The notes beneath the pieces were generated by a model that saw only the letters and a program-made list of their open reading frames with translations, was not told where the DNA came from and did no database searches. This document shows, in pieces, positions 1-10,483 of a stretch of 64,000 nt of DNA; the first letter of the stretch is position 1, and every line of letters starts with the position of its first letter. This DNA is from Gracilaria gracilis (Eukaryota > Rhodophyta > Florideophyceae > Gracilariales > Gracilariaceae), in the NCBI GenBank assembly GCA_030374805.1, contig JARGSG010000052.1, positions 339,530-403,529 on the forward strand, read 5' to 3'. Position numbers and translations under genes: made by a program.

Positions 1-1193
1 TTATAGTTATTTCAACCTATTTCAGCAGTAGTCGTAATGAATTCAGTGAATAGACTCCTTGTAATCTATTTTTCATAAGAAGAAGGTGTGAATATCTATG
101 CACCAGATTTCATGAAAGATCTTATTCTATGCTTGCCAGTAAATGCGTCTAACTTTATTCTCGGAAGAAAGGGACGGGATGATTCTTTAAGTGGTCGCAA
201 CCATGAAGTTCCGGCGAGGATAGATTTCTAGCCCGAATGCTAGGGTTCGAATCGTTGAATAGGATCTCTCATACTGAAGTTTAGGGACTTGAGAGGTTTT
301 AGTACTTGTTAGAGTTGAATTGTAAAAAGCATATGCCCGTGTACGGATGCGAGTTTTTTTTGTATTGAAAAGAGATATCGCATTAATAACATGCTTAACT
401 AATGTTATTAGGAGCGCGACACTAGCCGTGGAGGATCTGGCATCCATTTCCTAGCTTTCCGGGATTATGAAAAAGAGATGGATCTCATAATTATAGAACT
501 TTTGAAACCAGTTTGGGCTGTATTGACATAGCTTTTTACAGCTTGCTCTATCAAACACTAGATGATCACGATCTCAACCAGAAGTAAGAAAAAGAGGTAA
601 AAGCCAGACCAGGGATAATGCGAAAGGTAGACCCAACCAGTGCCAAGAAGTTTTTTGCATCTCTCAGAATGGAATTGTACGTTGGATTTCTGGAAATCCA
701 AAGAAAGTTAAAAATTGTGCTAATTATAAAGTGTGCTTGAAACGACAAAGAACATGTGACTTACTCTCCAATGAGACGTAGGCACACATATATTAAGAAT
801 ACTAATTTTCCACCCTGCCTCCCAGACTAGCCGAATACATAAATATCTACTTTCCCAAACCCTGAAAGTACGTTTTCATATGTCGACAAATATAGAAAAC
901 CATTCTTGCGACGAACCGCTTAGAAATGGCGAGCAACTGTAAAAATTTGAGTGAAATAGTGAATAAAGCACTATCAATTCCAAATCCCCTTGAGCGCTTT
1001 TGATATAACTTTTCGTACAAAAGAAGCCCGATTGGGTTTTAGAAAGAGTGCGTATTTTCTGCCATTTAGCATACTATTTTTTTCAAAATTCGCGGTTGTT
1101 GATACGTTTTTTGTGGTCTACAAATGGTTCAAAACACTTTATGATAAGCATCCATTAGTTAAAACAGCTATCTTCACAATTTGTTAGGGGTAA
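1..1193. other. AT-rich stretch without a supported gene
   Basis: Only short open frames (60-86 codons) without recognisable motifs are present on either strand. A GGTTCGAATC box at about 243-252 resembles a tRNA B box, but no cloverleaf can be drawn around it. Confidence 0.6.
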
Positions 1194-2550
1194 CATATGG
1201 CGTACAAACATATCATGTATTGAATGGAAAATAAATGGCGTATATTTCTATTGGTTTACTATGGGATTGAAATGTCTATTATTAATGAGCTTTTTTTCGT
1301 TAAAAATGGCCTGCAAAAGTTGCGTTCATTATAAATGGCAAATGAACTATAGAATAAAAAGCAATAAAACGCTTACAACAATAGGTGTATCATTTACAAA
1401 AAATGGGCTTGTGAACAAGTATAGTAATGATGTAAAGCACCTGGGGTTCGACGACATGCCTTTGAAGGTGAAACATATACTGGCTGCGCCTAATTGAAAA
1501 TTTTTACAAATCAAGGTCTGGAGCTATTCGGCGGCGAGACGAGAAACTCTAGAGGTGCTTCAGGTCAAGATGCTAAACTGCTTGTTCTCTCCACGACAAC
1601 GGTGTCCCACAGTGACGTGAATTTTATTACATGTCACGACGGGCATCACCCGTTTGAACCCATTTTCTAAACATTGTAGCTGCCTCAACTCGTTTTTCCG
1701 CCGCATACTTCACGCTTTAAATTTTAAACGCTGCCAAGATAACCAGTTTTAAGGCGCAATCGTTGCTATACAATAGAAGAAAATATGTTATACATGGGGC
1801 AGTTCGTTTAGCGAAAAGTAACATATGGCGTGGAAACGCTTTGTATTTATTGAAGAAATGGCGTACAAAACTCATGCTTAAGATCATTTTACCACCATTT
1901 GTATCACGATGTGCATAATTGTTTACGCCGTATTTGGCACTTTTTATATACAAAGATGTACGCCATATTAGTCACTTCATTTATATAGACGTTACCGCCA
2001 TATGCAACACTTCTTGTAAATGCCGTCCAAATGGTGAACAAGTTTTCAGCACTAGTACTCGAGGCATTAACTTTTACTGGTTATTTGTGCCCAATATGTG
2101 AAAGGTGCCAAAAACGGCATATATCTGAGTACATCAATATATAAATGGCGTTGAAATGGTGCAAAGCATGAAATCTATACCCCAGCTCTATAATAAGTAG
2201 CAAGCATTTCTACGTCAATTTAAACTTTTTTGCAAAACCTTGTGCACCATTTATAAAAACATTTCTCCTAGGAATGGCCATCGCTAAAATTTGCAGAATA
2301 AAAGCTTAATCAGCGGAATCAAAGAGCGGAAGAAACCCACGGCCACCTGCATCTCGTGATGCTCCTGCCTGAGCCCCTAGAAGATTTTGAAAACTACAAC
2401 TTTGACACTACTGGCGTCCTTATGGCTTTTAACGATGGCGTACAAACAACGCTGCAAACTTCTACAGGTGGAGACAGATGGCGTACAAGTGGTATAATTG
2501 GATCGAATTGTACGTCAGTTGTACCTTAACTGTGTTAGGTACGCCACATC
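1194..2550. repeat. Cluster of ATGGCGTAC motifs on both strands
   Basis: The core ATGGCGTAC or close variants recur about nine times in 1.35 kb in both orientations. Plus-strand copies are near 1197, 1235, 1825, 1858, 2145, 2435 and 2478. Minus-strand copies are near 1957, 1991 and 2537. Several continue as ATGGCGTACAAA. The spacing is irregular, so this is not a tandem satellite. Short motifs repeated in both orientations are typical of subterminal regions of some DNA transposons (for example En/Spm), but no transposase gene or terminal inverted repeat was found here. The function is unknown. Confidence 0.55.
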
Positions 2551-4611
2551 TAAGAATTTCAAGGTTGTGCACAGGGTTGGCGAAAAAGTGTACCGCTAGT
2601 TGCATACCAAACTCAGATGAAAACTAAACTTCAGTAAAAACGTGTCTCCCACCACAATGAAACAAAAAAAACTTAAATTTCGTACACCTGTTGAACGATA
2701 TCGTATTTTTACGTAATCAAAACTGACACGATTTTTATACATAGTACGGCCTCTCGGCGGTTATAAAACCTCGCTTTGAACGCCGTCACTAGCGTTTCTG
2801 ACGGGATCATTTCTGGTTCCTGGTCCATGGTCCAGGTTCCGAAAAGACCCTACGCCGTACCTCGTGTTTTTATCCCACAACCTGTGACTCGAGAGACAGT
2901 CTCTTCGTGCCTTAGAGAAAGCCGGCACAGTTCATGACCATATGGAACCACAACAACCTTATAAAACATATCCTTCTGCCGCGCACGGGCCATCTCAAAC
3001 TGCATCGATCAGGACATATTGGTGGTTTTGTGCAGATACTGCTCCCTGAAGTCCCCCAAAGACATTTCTTGGGCGTTCATCTTCACGAACAAGCTGGCTT
3101 ACGGAGCGGGTTCCCTACAGAACACTTGCGGTCATTGTATGAAAATGGTTGGAAAATTCAACGATGGGAAACGATCCTGCCCGATTCGTGTCTCTTCCAG
3201 GCAGTAGGCCGCCTCAATTGCGCTTAATGGCTTGTTGAAATGTCCCACTTGATTCTGCATTCATCACAGGAGCTTGGACATAGCAAATCCTCTTCTCTCG
3301 TTTGACCTTATTTATGCATGCAGCCCCAAGTCACAATTGTGTGCCTGTGCAAGCACCATGGCAGTGCTCTCGCTTAGCACCTACATCTTCGTGCCCAGGG
3401 ACGTGATGCAGTCCAGAATGTCGTAGATCTTCGAAAGACACCATGAAGCAGAAACTCTCATTTCTCTCGTTCCCACCGCAATGAAGTAACATATGATGGC
3501 AAAGAAGATCACAGTTGTTCAGAGCCAGAGACGAAGATAAGTAGAGAAGATTTCTCTGCAGATTACTTCAGCGTACCAAACTCGGAACCATATACACTCA
3601 GGATATCCAAGGCGCGTGTTGTGGCGAGAGACACTACTAGTAATATGTATCTGCAAATCATGACTTGGTGTACGGCTATGATTGTTGTGATTCATTTGCC
3701 CCCGTAATCGAAACATATGATAGCATCACACCAGATTTGAATCGGAAGCACAAAATGTTGCTGTAAAGTTGGGCACGCAAAGTTATGTCGTGTGTCACAT
3801 CCTCTTTGCTATTGAGCGGCATCCTTGTTATCATTTATCTGTACTCATGAAAGAAAAGACTGTAATAAGTTCTGGATTCAACCAAACAGCTTGATGCTCT
3901 ATCGGCGGAGGTCATATGCCGAGAACGAGCCTCCTACTTGATTGAGACAATTTTATGACAGACACTTTGCTGGACCCCTCGTCAAATCTTCGCTCTGATA
4001 CCCACATTCTTCTTTGTTGTAGAGGGCCAGTACGCCATGTACTTCCTCGAATCCTTGCCAAGACATCATTATTGATAGTGTCCGCTTCACCGTTTCCATA
4101 CTTCTGAGCATTCAGTAGCACTATAATCTCCTTTAATCGCAAGAAAACACGAAGTAGATAACAGGATGTGGCGAGTTTTGCTGTAATAAACGTCGAGACT
4201 TTGCTTATCATGAGGGCAGTGATGGATTTTTCATGAAGAAGACGTAGCGAAATGTACAAAATCACCCCATAACATGGCATGTGAACGTGTAACTTACGAG
4301 CATTAGGGATAATTTTACTATGATCCAGGCCGGAAGTCGATTGATACCATGATGTAACATTTTCGACATATCACGTTCGCGAACATAATGTGCATAGAAT
4401 GCAAGCCAGTGAAGTAAACCAAAGAAACAATGCGTATAGCCGTCAATCTCGCCGTGGCTATGCGAGTGGTATGGGAGAACGGATTGCTGGCCTCATTACG
4501 ACGCTATATGTGGAGATTGTAATATTCAAACACTATGAACTACTGTTGTAACCCCACTACCAGCGCGCCAATGCCAGATTGAATCCATAGTCATGTCGTA
4601 AGGCAACGCCT
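2551..4611. other. No supported gene
   Basis: Two short open frames (2934-3227 on plus, 97 codons; 3912-4280 on minus, 122 codons) show no recognised domain, and neither neighbour extends them. I see no promoter or repeat structure of note. Confidence 0.5.
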
Positions 4612-4716
4612 ATGTTGGCGTCGCAGTCGCTGTGGACAGAAGGCATCAGTTTTGAAATTATATCCGTGATACAAGTATTCACCCATATCGCTCACACAAG
4701 CACGATGCCATGCACC

Positions 4717-4914
4717 TTCCTGCTCATATATTGTAAGTTCTTACCCATTTCTTTTTCCCATACGCGAGTCAACAAGTGCGCGGCAGAAAGTCGTAGCCAC
4801 GCCTCGAAGACGCCATTTACTTACAATCGTAGCCCTGCGGCAAATTGTTCTCTCCATGGCATACCTAGCCGTAGTGAGAAGCCATTTCCTGCTCATATAA
4901 TGCAAGTTCTTACC
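4717..4914 (+). repeat. 29-bp direct repeat pair
   Basis: The segments at 4717-4745 and 4886-4914 both begin TTCCTGCTCATATA and end AAGTTCTTACC, with two mismatches between them. The spacing is 169 bp. No coding function is visible around them. Confidence 0.5.
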
Positions 4915-5987
4915 AAATCAGTGTCAATTTCGAAAAGAAAACAAGCTTGCATTGATAGGAAGTAGTCACGTTGCGACGACTTTTGCGTCCCGCAATGTCC
5001 ATCGCACTGAAAAAAGTAACCGAAATTGCATACACAATTCTACAAGGTCAACCAATTCCGTCCTGTCTGCATTCGCAGTCTGTTATTGCGCCCAAGTCAC
5101 TAAAAAAATGCTCGCAGCGATGGATCGCTCCCCTCAAAAACATCAATTTTCACATAATTTGTAGCTTGTGAGCTGATGTCGTCATAGTAGGTCTCATAAG
5201 CTGAACATGTCGAAATGGTAGCAAGCAGATGGTTTCACGATAAGTTGGAATTGCTTGCACGCAACAACATTCTCTCGAACTAAACAGAACTTATTACTGC
5301 CTTTGGTGGCTTTCTTTTCAAGCGAAACCGGAATGAAAGATGTTCTTACGTTTTCAAAATATATGAACTGTTGAATGAAATTCAAGTATCAGAAATGGTG
5401 GAAAATCCGCTGCTTTCACCTGAGACCGGCTCAATTTTGGAGTCTATTCCTGAGATATTCATTTCGGCACATCACATAACAAACGTTTTGTATAAACCCA
5501 TACATGGACAGAGTCATATTAATCTTACAAACTTCGCAGCTGCAACCAACAGTTCTCTAGAATGTGAGAGATACGTGACTCTGACAAGAGATTGCGGAAC
5601 AAAGAATGGTTCCATCGTGGACACTATGACACATGAACTGTCACGGAATAAGAAGTCACGTGTCTCTTTGCAACCTTTTTTGTGAAGACTTTTACAGGCC
5701 TCCCGGTTGAAGGGGCAGGTCTTCTTTGAACCAACTGTTCCCCGTAAATAAACCCTGAAAGTGACAAAGTTCTTAAATAGAGTAAGTTCTTTGCCTCGTT
5801 GAGGTTGCAGATTCAGGGTACTTCATCTGAACGGCACCAACATGGAGGCGCATAGAACAAAAAAATTCTATGGTACCCGAATGTAACAATGTTTGATTCT
5901 CGACTGAACATATATTGAACGAATTCGCTGTGTCACACTTTCCTAGGTTCATCTTCCTTTCGCATCGTCGACGCATAGTGATCATGG
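4915..5987. other. No supported gene
   Basis: Open frames of 60-104 codons overlap on both strands without recognisable motifs. The longest (5371-5685, plus) has no upstream or downstream continuation. Confidence 0.5.
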
Positions 5988-6215
5988 ATGCCGAGACACG
6001 CGGTGAGAAGCTCATCCCCAGAACCGAACATTTTTCCAACCTTCATGTCGGATGTCGGAAGTGACGGTGACTTAGACCTGGATGTGGTTGCGGCAGCCAT
6101 GTTAAACAATAACGGGGAGCTGTATTATGAATACAGAAGGAGAACGGGAGCGGTCGTGAGAAAACAGATGATTGACGTCGGCAACGAACGGCGAGGGCAA
6201 ACGGACGGAAGCTGA
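5988..6215 (+). CDS. Hypothetical short ORF, possible first exon
   Basis: This is a 75-codon frame starting with ATG. An internal ATG gives a second start followed by an acidic stretch (SDGDLDLD) and then a basic segment rich in Arg. I do not recognise the protein. The composition change suggests it could be the N-terminus of a longer spliced or broken gene, but downstream DNA quickly becomes purine-rich low-complexity sequence with no continuation. It may equally be a chance ORF. Confidence 0.18.
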   Translation: MPRHAVRSSSPEPNIFPTFMSDVGSDGDLDLDVVAAAMLNNNGELYYEYRRRTGAVVRKQMIDVGNERRGQTDGS

Positions 6216-6450
6216 CGAGAGATGGCAGTGAACGAGAGATGGGTGCGGATGGTAGACGGGAGCGGACGGCAGACGGCTGCGGAATTAGCGACGTGAAGGG
6301 GGAGTTCAGACGCCAAAACGGTACCAGAACCCTGAAGTAGAGGAGTAGAAGGGAACTGGGCGATGTTAGGGAGGCTTATGCGGTAATAAACAGTTATAAG
6401 AGAAGGCAGGGATGGGGTATGGAAGTATAGGCGAATACTTACGGCTCTCC

Positions 6451-6524
6451 GGACAGCGGTCCGTGGTGCAGTGGCCCTCCATCACGGTTCCGATGAAGTG
6501 CCACTCGATTTCGGTCCGCTTTCC
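6451..6524. repeat. Foldback repeat, GGACAGCGG family
   Basis: The element begins GGACAGCGGTCC and ends with an imperfect inverted copy (CGGTCCGCTTTCC). It encloses a second inverted pair around the GTGG / GCCAC segments. The same family occurs at 7724-7795 and in arrays at 60.1-60.4 and 60.9-61.5 kb. It looks like a small non-autonomous foldback/MITE-type repeat. Confidence 0.6.
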
Positions 6525-6700
6525 ATGCGCCGTGGGAGAAAAAGTAAAAAAAATTAATTTCCACCTGGAAAGCGGCCCCGTCGCGACTGGCGCTTGTTTG
6601 TAATGTGACGCTACGTGTACTTAAGCACCTTCGCTCTCCTGCCAACTGCCTTGGTAATCATAACGCTCTGTACCTCCCCGTTACGTTTTCCAGGGATCTC

Positions 6701-6745
6701 TTCTTCTCCTACAACCAAGTGATCCTCTCGGTTGTGACAGAAGAA
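6701..6745. repeat. Small imperfect hairpin (TTCTTCT...AGAAGAA)
   Basis: Arms 6701-6716 and 6730-6745 are inverted copies with three mismatches around a 13-nt loop. A related hairpin lies at 7274-7316 and a weaker one near 60778-60830. These sit beside the 90-bp hairpin repeats, so they may be parts of the same MITE family. Confidence 0.45.
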
Positions 6746-6969
6746 AAAAAAACCGCCGGAAACTGTATACGGGAGGTGCTCTTTCCGTCCTTGTTCTGTT
6801 GCGCGGACGTAGTGGCACACAAGGTACGTTCGACAATCTTGTTCGTTCTCTGTGATTCGGACTAGCTGGCGTACTATTCTATTTTCCACGCTATTGCGTA
6901 ATCAAGCCAGTGTCGACGGACACAGTGTATGCCGCTTCTGCATCCTTGGTTTACTGAGAACATTCGGAA

Positions 6970-7059
6970 GTGGTTGAGCTGGGCGTGATGGTCGAGTACG
7001 ATTATTTGAGTTGTTCAACTCATGTAATCGGCTTTGGCTCTGACAGACAGCTCAATCAC
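6970..7059. repeat. 90-bp MITE-like repeat, copy 1
   Basis: The repeat has terminal inverted repeats GTGGTTGAGCT at the left and AGCTCAATCAC at the right (10 of 11 bases inverted). A second inverted pair, GAGTTGTTCAACTC, lies in the middle. It has no coding capacity. A second copy of exactly the same length lies at 7123-7212. Confidence 0.65.
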
Positions 7060-7122
7060 TGTTGGACTGTGGTTATTTATTAGACAGACTAGATTAGACT
7101 GCGTTAGGCCGAACTATCGGAA

Positions 7123-7212
7123 GTGGTTGAGCTACCGTTGATGGTGGACTATGATGACATGAGTTGTTCAACTCAGATAATCGTGTTCTGCCATGACTGA
7201 TATTTCAATCAC
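7123..7212. repeat. 90-bp MITE-like repeat, copy 2
   Basis: Same left end (GTGGTTGAGCT) and same central GAGTTGTTCAACTC as copy 1, and a similar right end (TTTCAATCAC), with a diverged interior. Both copies are preceded by CGGAA. Confidence 0.6.
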
Positions 7213-7723
7213 TGAAGAAGAATAATCCCCAATATAGTCACTAGAAAAATGTCGTGGCCAGTGATGAGTTCTTCTTCTCTGATAACCACATAATGCTCGT
7301 GGTTGTCGCAAAGAAGGTATTCATTATCGGTCACGACCTTGGGCGCTATAGGAAAATCTACATCATATAAAATTAGAGAAGGTAGTCGGTAGAACTACCT
7401 TCTTCGATTTGATAGGATGTAAAGTTTCTGATATAGCGCATATTCTGCCAGATCGATGTGATGTATTATATGTTTTGTTTTATACATGACCAACCACCTG
7501 CGAACTACTTCTATTCTAAACTGTTCTCCGTCTTTACCAAGAGCAATTTTTATTGCTTCCCAACAAACTCACCGAACGACAGTCATATGATTTGACGCCC
7601 TTACGTTCTCCCGTCATTATTAGAAGATGCGGGTCTTTAAATTTTCATAAAACAATCATAAGTGAAAACCGTCGTCGCCAGCGGTCCGATGTGTCTTCCA
7701 GCTTCATCTGCCACGGCGCGTCG
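7213..7723. other. Non-coding, hairpin remnants only
   Basis: Contains the hairpin at 7274-7316 and an inverted pair around 7376-7403 (GAAGGTAGT / ACTACCTTC). No gene is supported. Confidence 0.5.
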
Positions 7724-7795
7724 ACAGCGGTCCTGGGTGGAGTGGCACTTCATCAGCGCCGTGATGAAGCGCCACTCCACCCCAGACCACTGTCC
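7724..7795. repeat. Near-perfect 72-bp foldback repeat, GGACAGCGG family
   Basis: GACAGCGGTC at the left pairs with GACCACTGTC at the right. The inner arms (GGGTGGAGTGGC / GCCACTCCACCC) are perfectly complementary, and the centre reads GCGCCGTGATGAAGCGCC-like sequence. Another half copy (GGACAGCGGTCC) follows near 7833. It is non-coding. Confidence 0.65.
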
Positions 7796-7854
7796 GAAAA
7801 ATTAAATTTGTTTCGCGTGGACAGCGGTCCAGGGTTCTAGCGTCTATAGTATAG

Positions 7855-8330
7855 GACTTTGAGATTAAAGGCACTTTGAAAGTTGCGGACTTGGCGGATT
7901 AGGGCACTTAGAGAAGGGGGTGGATTTTAATTGGATTTAGGGATTTTAAAAAATGAGGGGGATTAAGCGGATTTAGCGGATTAAGCTGCCGACGCCTTCT
8001 AACTATACTTACTGGATTAAACGGATTAAACGGATTAAACGGATTAAATACATTAAATAGATTTAGCAGATTTAGCAGATTTAGCAGACTTAGCAGACTG
8101 CGTATTCTATATATACTTAACGGACTTAGGGATTTAATAGACTTAGCAGACTTAATAGACTTAGCAGACTTCATAGACGTAGCAGACTTAGCAAACTTAG
8201 CAGACTTAGCAGACTTAGCAGACTTAGCAGACTTGGCAGATTTAATACATGGTTGATCTCCGACGGATTTAATCGATAGAACAGACTTTTGGACTTTAGG
8301 GATTAAAGGACTTAGCAGATGCGGTTAAAT
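7855..8330. repeat. Minisatellite of AGACTTAGC and GGATTAAAC units
   Basis: Short units (9 bp AGACTTAGC, 10 bp GGATTAAACG and mixed derivatives such as AGATTTAGC) follow each other over about 470 bp. The apparent minus-strand ORF here is only a translation of the repeat. Confidence 0.8.
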
Positions 8331-8404
8331 ACATAATTGAAATACAATATAATAAGTGTTTACAGTGTGTGTGTGTAGCCTGACTCCAGAGGGAAAGGAT
8401 TTCC

Positions 8405-8429
8405 AAATGCGGAACATTGTTCCGCATTT
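8405..8429. repeat. 25-bp palindrome, perfect copy 1
   Basis: Two 12-bp arms, AAATGCGGAACA and its exact inverse, are separated by one T. It is the first member of a family confined to 8.4-19.8 kb. Confidence 0.85.
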
Positions 8430-8496
8430 TGCCCCTCTTCATATGCGGGTAAATTCGTTTTTACAATATAATAAGTGCTTACAGTAAATGTCCAGC

Positions 8497-8521
8497 AAAT
8501 GCCGAACATTGTTCCGCATTT
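8497..8521. repeat. 25-bp palindrome, one mismatch
   Basis: Same as the 8405 copy except GCCG for GCGG in the left arm. A half-site (TGCGGAACATTGTT) follows at 8534. Confidence 0.8.
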
Positions 8522-8562
8522 CGCCACCCTTCTTGCGGAACATTGTTTAATTCATACGAACC

Positions 8563-8587
8563 AAATGCGGAACAATGTTCCGCATTT
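8563..8587. repeat. 25-bp palindrome, perfect copy 2
   Basis: Perfect 12-bp arms around a central A. Shortly downstream (about 8615-8648) is AGCTCGAAAAGGAGGTCAA, which resembles the start of the 102-bp repeats at 15987. Confidence 0.85.
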
Positions 8588-8718
8588 CGGGCATTCGAGT
8601 CAGGTACACGTTGACCAGCTCGAAAAGGAGGTCAAATTTAGAAAAAACAATACATGGTAGCTGAATGTCCGATATTGTTTCTGTTCCACGCCCAGTAATG
8701 TTCTGCATCGTTTGGGGC

Positions 8719-8743
8719 AAATGCGGAACATTGTTCTGCATTC
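8719..8743. repeat. 25-bp palindrome, degenerate
   Basis: The left arm is perfect and the right arm has changes (TGTTCTGCATTC). A further half-site, AATGTTCTGCAT, lies at about 8697. Confidence 0.75.
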
Positions 8744-8744
8744 T

Positions 8745-10365
8745 GATGATAGCTGTTCCTGTTGACAACGTGTAGGATTTGTGGGCGTTGTATGTCCTGG
8801 ACACGCATCCACGAGGTAAGTGTAGGACACTTGTCATGCTTGTAATCGGTGGAAACGTATTACACTTAGTCCAGCTCGGAAACGTATGCCAAATATATTG
8901 TGTATTATGGCGTGGCACCACTGGACACGTATGTGTACATATTCCACGTGCCACACGTACGACAATTGTGCGCAGTTGGGATGGGGTACAAATTGGGACC
9001 GAGACCGGCAGATTGTCAAGCGAAATCCGCTGTCGTAGCACAACTGGCACTGGCCAATGCCAGTTGTGCTGCGATGCCGGAGATCGTGGTTCGATCCTTC
9101 ACATGCACATGATGCTGCGCCCACTGGCCATGGGCGCTGCAAAATGTGGAATATGATGGAGAGTCTCTTTGAGGAGGTAAACATTTTTTTCGCTTTTTTT
9201 CACTTCAGTTATGACGGCAGTGTTGCAGTAAATTGACATGAGAGGGACATCCTCATTTCTTTTGAATGTAGTTCCCGAAATCTGGTACAGCTTTTACTTT
9301 ACTTTACTACAGCATGCGGTTGACAACCATAACGCCGTAATCATCCACTTCTTTCTGGTGGTTCTTCTGGTTCTTCCCTATGGGAACCGAGCCTTTAGCG
9401 CGTAATGTGGATAATGGTGATGGCGTAATGGTGCCGTGTGGAAGGCGCTGACACCTTGGTACTCGAACTGAAAAGGGTGGAGCAGCATACATCGTTGACG
9501 CAATACAGTGTCATATACGTGTAATTCGGCACAGCACGCCCATGTTCATACACATGTGTCCCAGCACACCACGCCCAGTGTCATACACATGGGGCTCTGC
9601 ACACCATACATACATCCCTTCCTTTATTTATAAAAGCAGCAACAAGTGGATATCCTTACAGAAAACTTCGGTCCCCCAAATAAGCGCAGGAGGAATTCAT
9701 TTATAATCGCGTGACCATTCCCTAATTTGACACTTGACTGTCACACTGTATGTGGTTTGTATGTACCGTCAGGAGGGACACATGTGCAAGACACTGTATT
9801 CCGCGGACGGATTTGCGAACGTATAGGCATTTGTCCGCCCACACACTTAAGTTACGTAGCGCAACATATACGGTGTACAGTATTGGCTGTGTGGGTAGAA
9901 AAGAGAACGTTCAGGCGTTTGTCCGGCCAGACACGTAACCAATACGGTGTAATTTTATGCGTATGTGTTAGTGGAGATATATGCGCGATGTGGGTTGTCG
10001 GGAAGGGCATCCAAGATGTGTTATAGTCCAACGTGGGGCATCTGCGGAGTAAAATGTTGGCGTATCGCGAAGAATGGCCAGGCGTTCTCCCACGTGACAA
10101 AGACGAAATGCACGGGCAGTGAGACGGCAGCGTTGCGGAATATAGAAGTGAGCCCCGTGTACGAAAAAAGATATAGTGCCGGAGTACGCATTAGAAATTC
10201 TACGGTGGTGGGGGTTTCGAATGTTGATCTGCGAGGGGTAAGCGACAAACATCGATGGGGCTGGGGCATATAATCGTGTGTCCCCCCCTTTTCTTGAGGG
10301 GAGAACGCGAGTGTGTGCGCAAGAGTGGTCTGTGATTTGGAGGGGCGATTATAATATCACTGACA
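8745..10365. other. Non-coding region upstream of the recombinase module
   Basis: Open frames of up to 125 codons overlap on both strands but look like chance. Short motifs recur: CACGT-containing words, and TCATACACATG around 9510-9590. A perfect inverted repeat lies at 9037-9070. No gene is supported. Confidence 0.5.
9037..9070. repeat. 13-bp perfect inverted repeat with tRNA-like surroundings
   Basis: AGCACAACTGGCA (9037-9049) and its exact inverse (9058-9070) enclose 8 nt. The left arm overlaps an A-box-like word (TAGCACAACTGG), and a B-box-like GGTTCGATCC follows at about 9089. The T and acceptor stems do not pair, so this is not a functional tRNA. A tRNA-derived SINE relic is possible. 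Confidence 0.4.
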
Positions 10366-10368
10366 GGA

Positions 10369-10376
10369 ATATAAAA
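10369..10376 (+). promoter_or_regulatory. TATA-box-like ATATAAAA
   Basis: ATATAAAA lies 108 nt upstream of the ATG at 10484. This is a reasonable TATA position if transcription starts about 30 nt downstream with an 80-nt leader. It is the only clear TATA-like element near this ORF. Confidence 0.4.
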
Positions 10377-10483
10377 CCGGGTTGAGAAAAGAAGTGCCGG
10401 GTAAATTCCCCGAGCATCCAAACTTCTCGGTACCACTGAGGAAGAACATCTGATCTGCGAGAACGTTGTTGAGCACTGAGACA

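Larger units (their letters stand above)
8344..8582 (+). repeat. About 119-bp tandem duplication carrying a 25-bp palindrome
   Basis: ACAATATAATAAGTG recurs at 8344 and 8463, followed in each case by a CAGT segment and then a palindrome of the AAATGCGGAACA family at a similar distance. The second unit is diverged. Confidence 0.5.

Noticed and set aside
236-260. GGTTCGAATC box as part of a tRNA gene
   Set aside because: No A box at a suitable distance, and the T and acceptor stems do not pair.
7908-8174. Minus-strand ORF of Lys/Ser/Leu/Asn repeats
   Set aside because: It is the translation of a 9-10 bp minisatellite.
8405-8743. CRISPR-like array from the repeated palindrome
   Set aside because: Spacing is irregular (about 41-131 bp between copies), copies are few and imperfect, no cas genes are present, and the DNA is eukaryotic.
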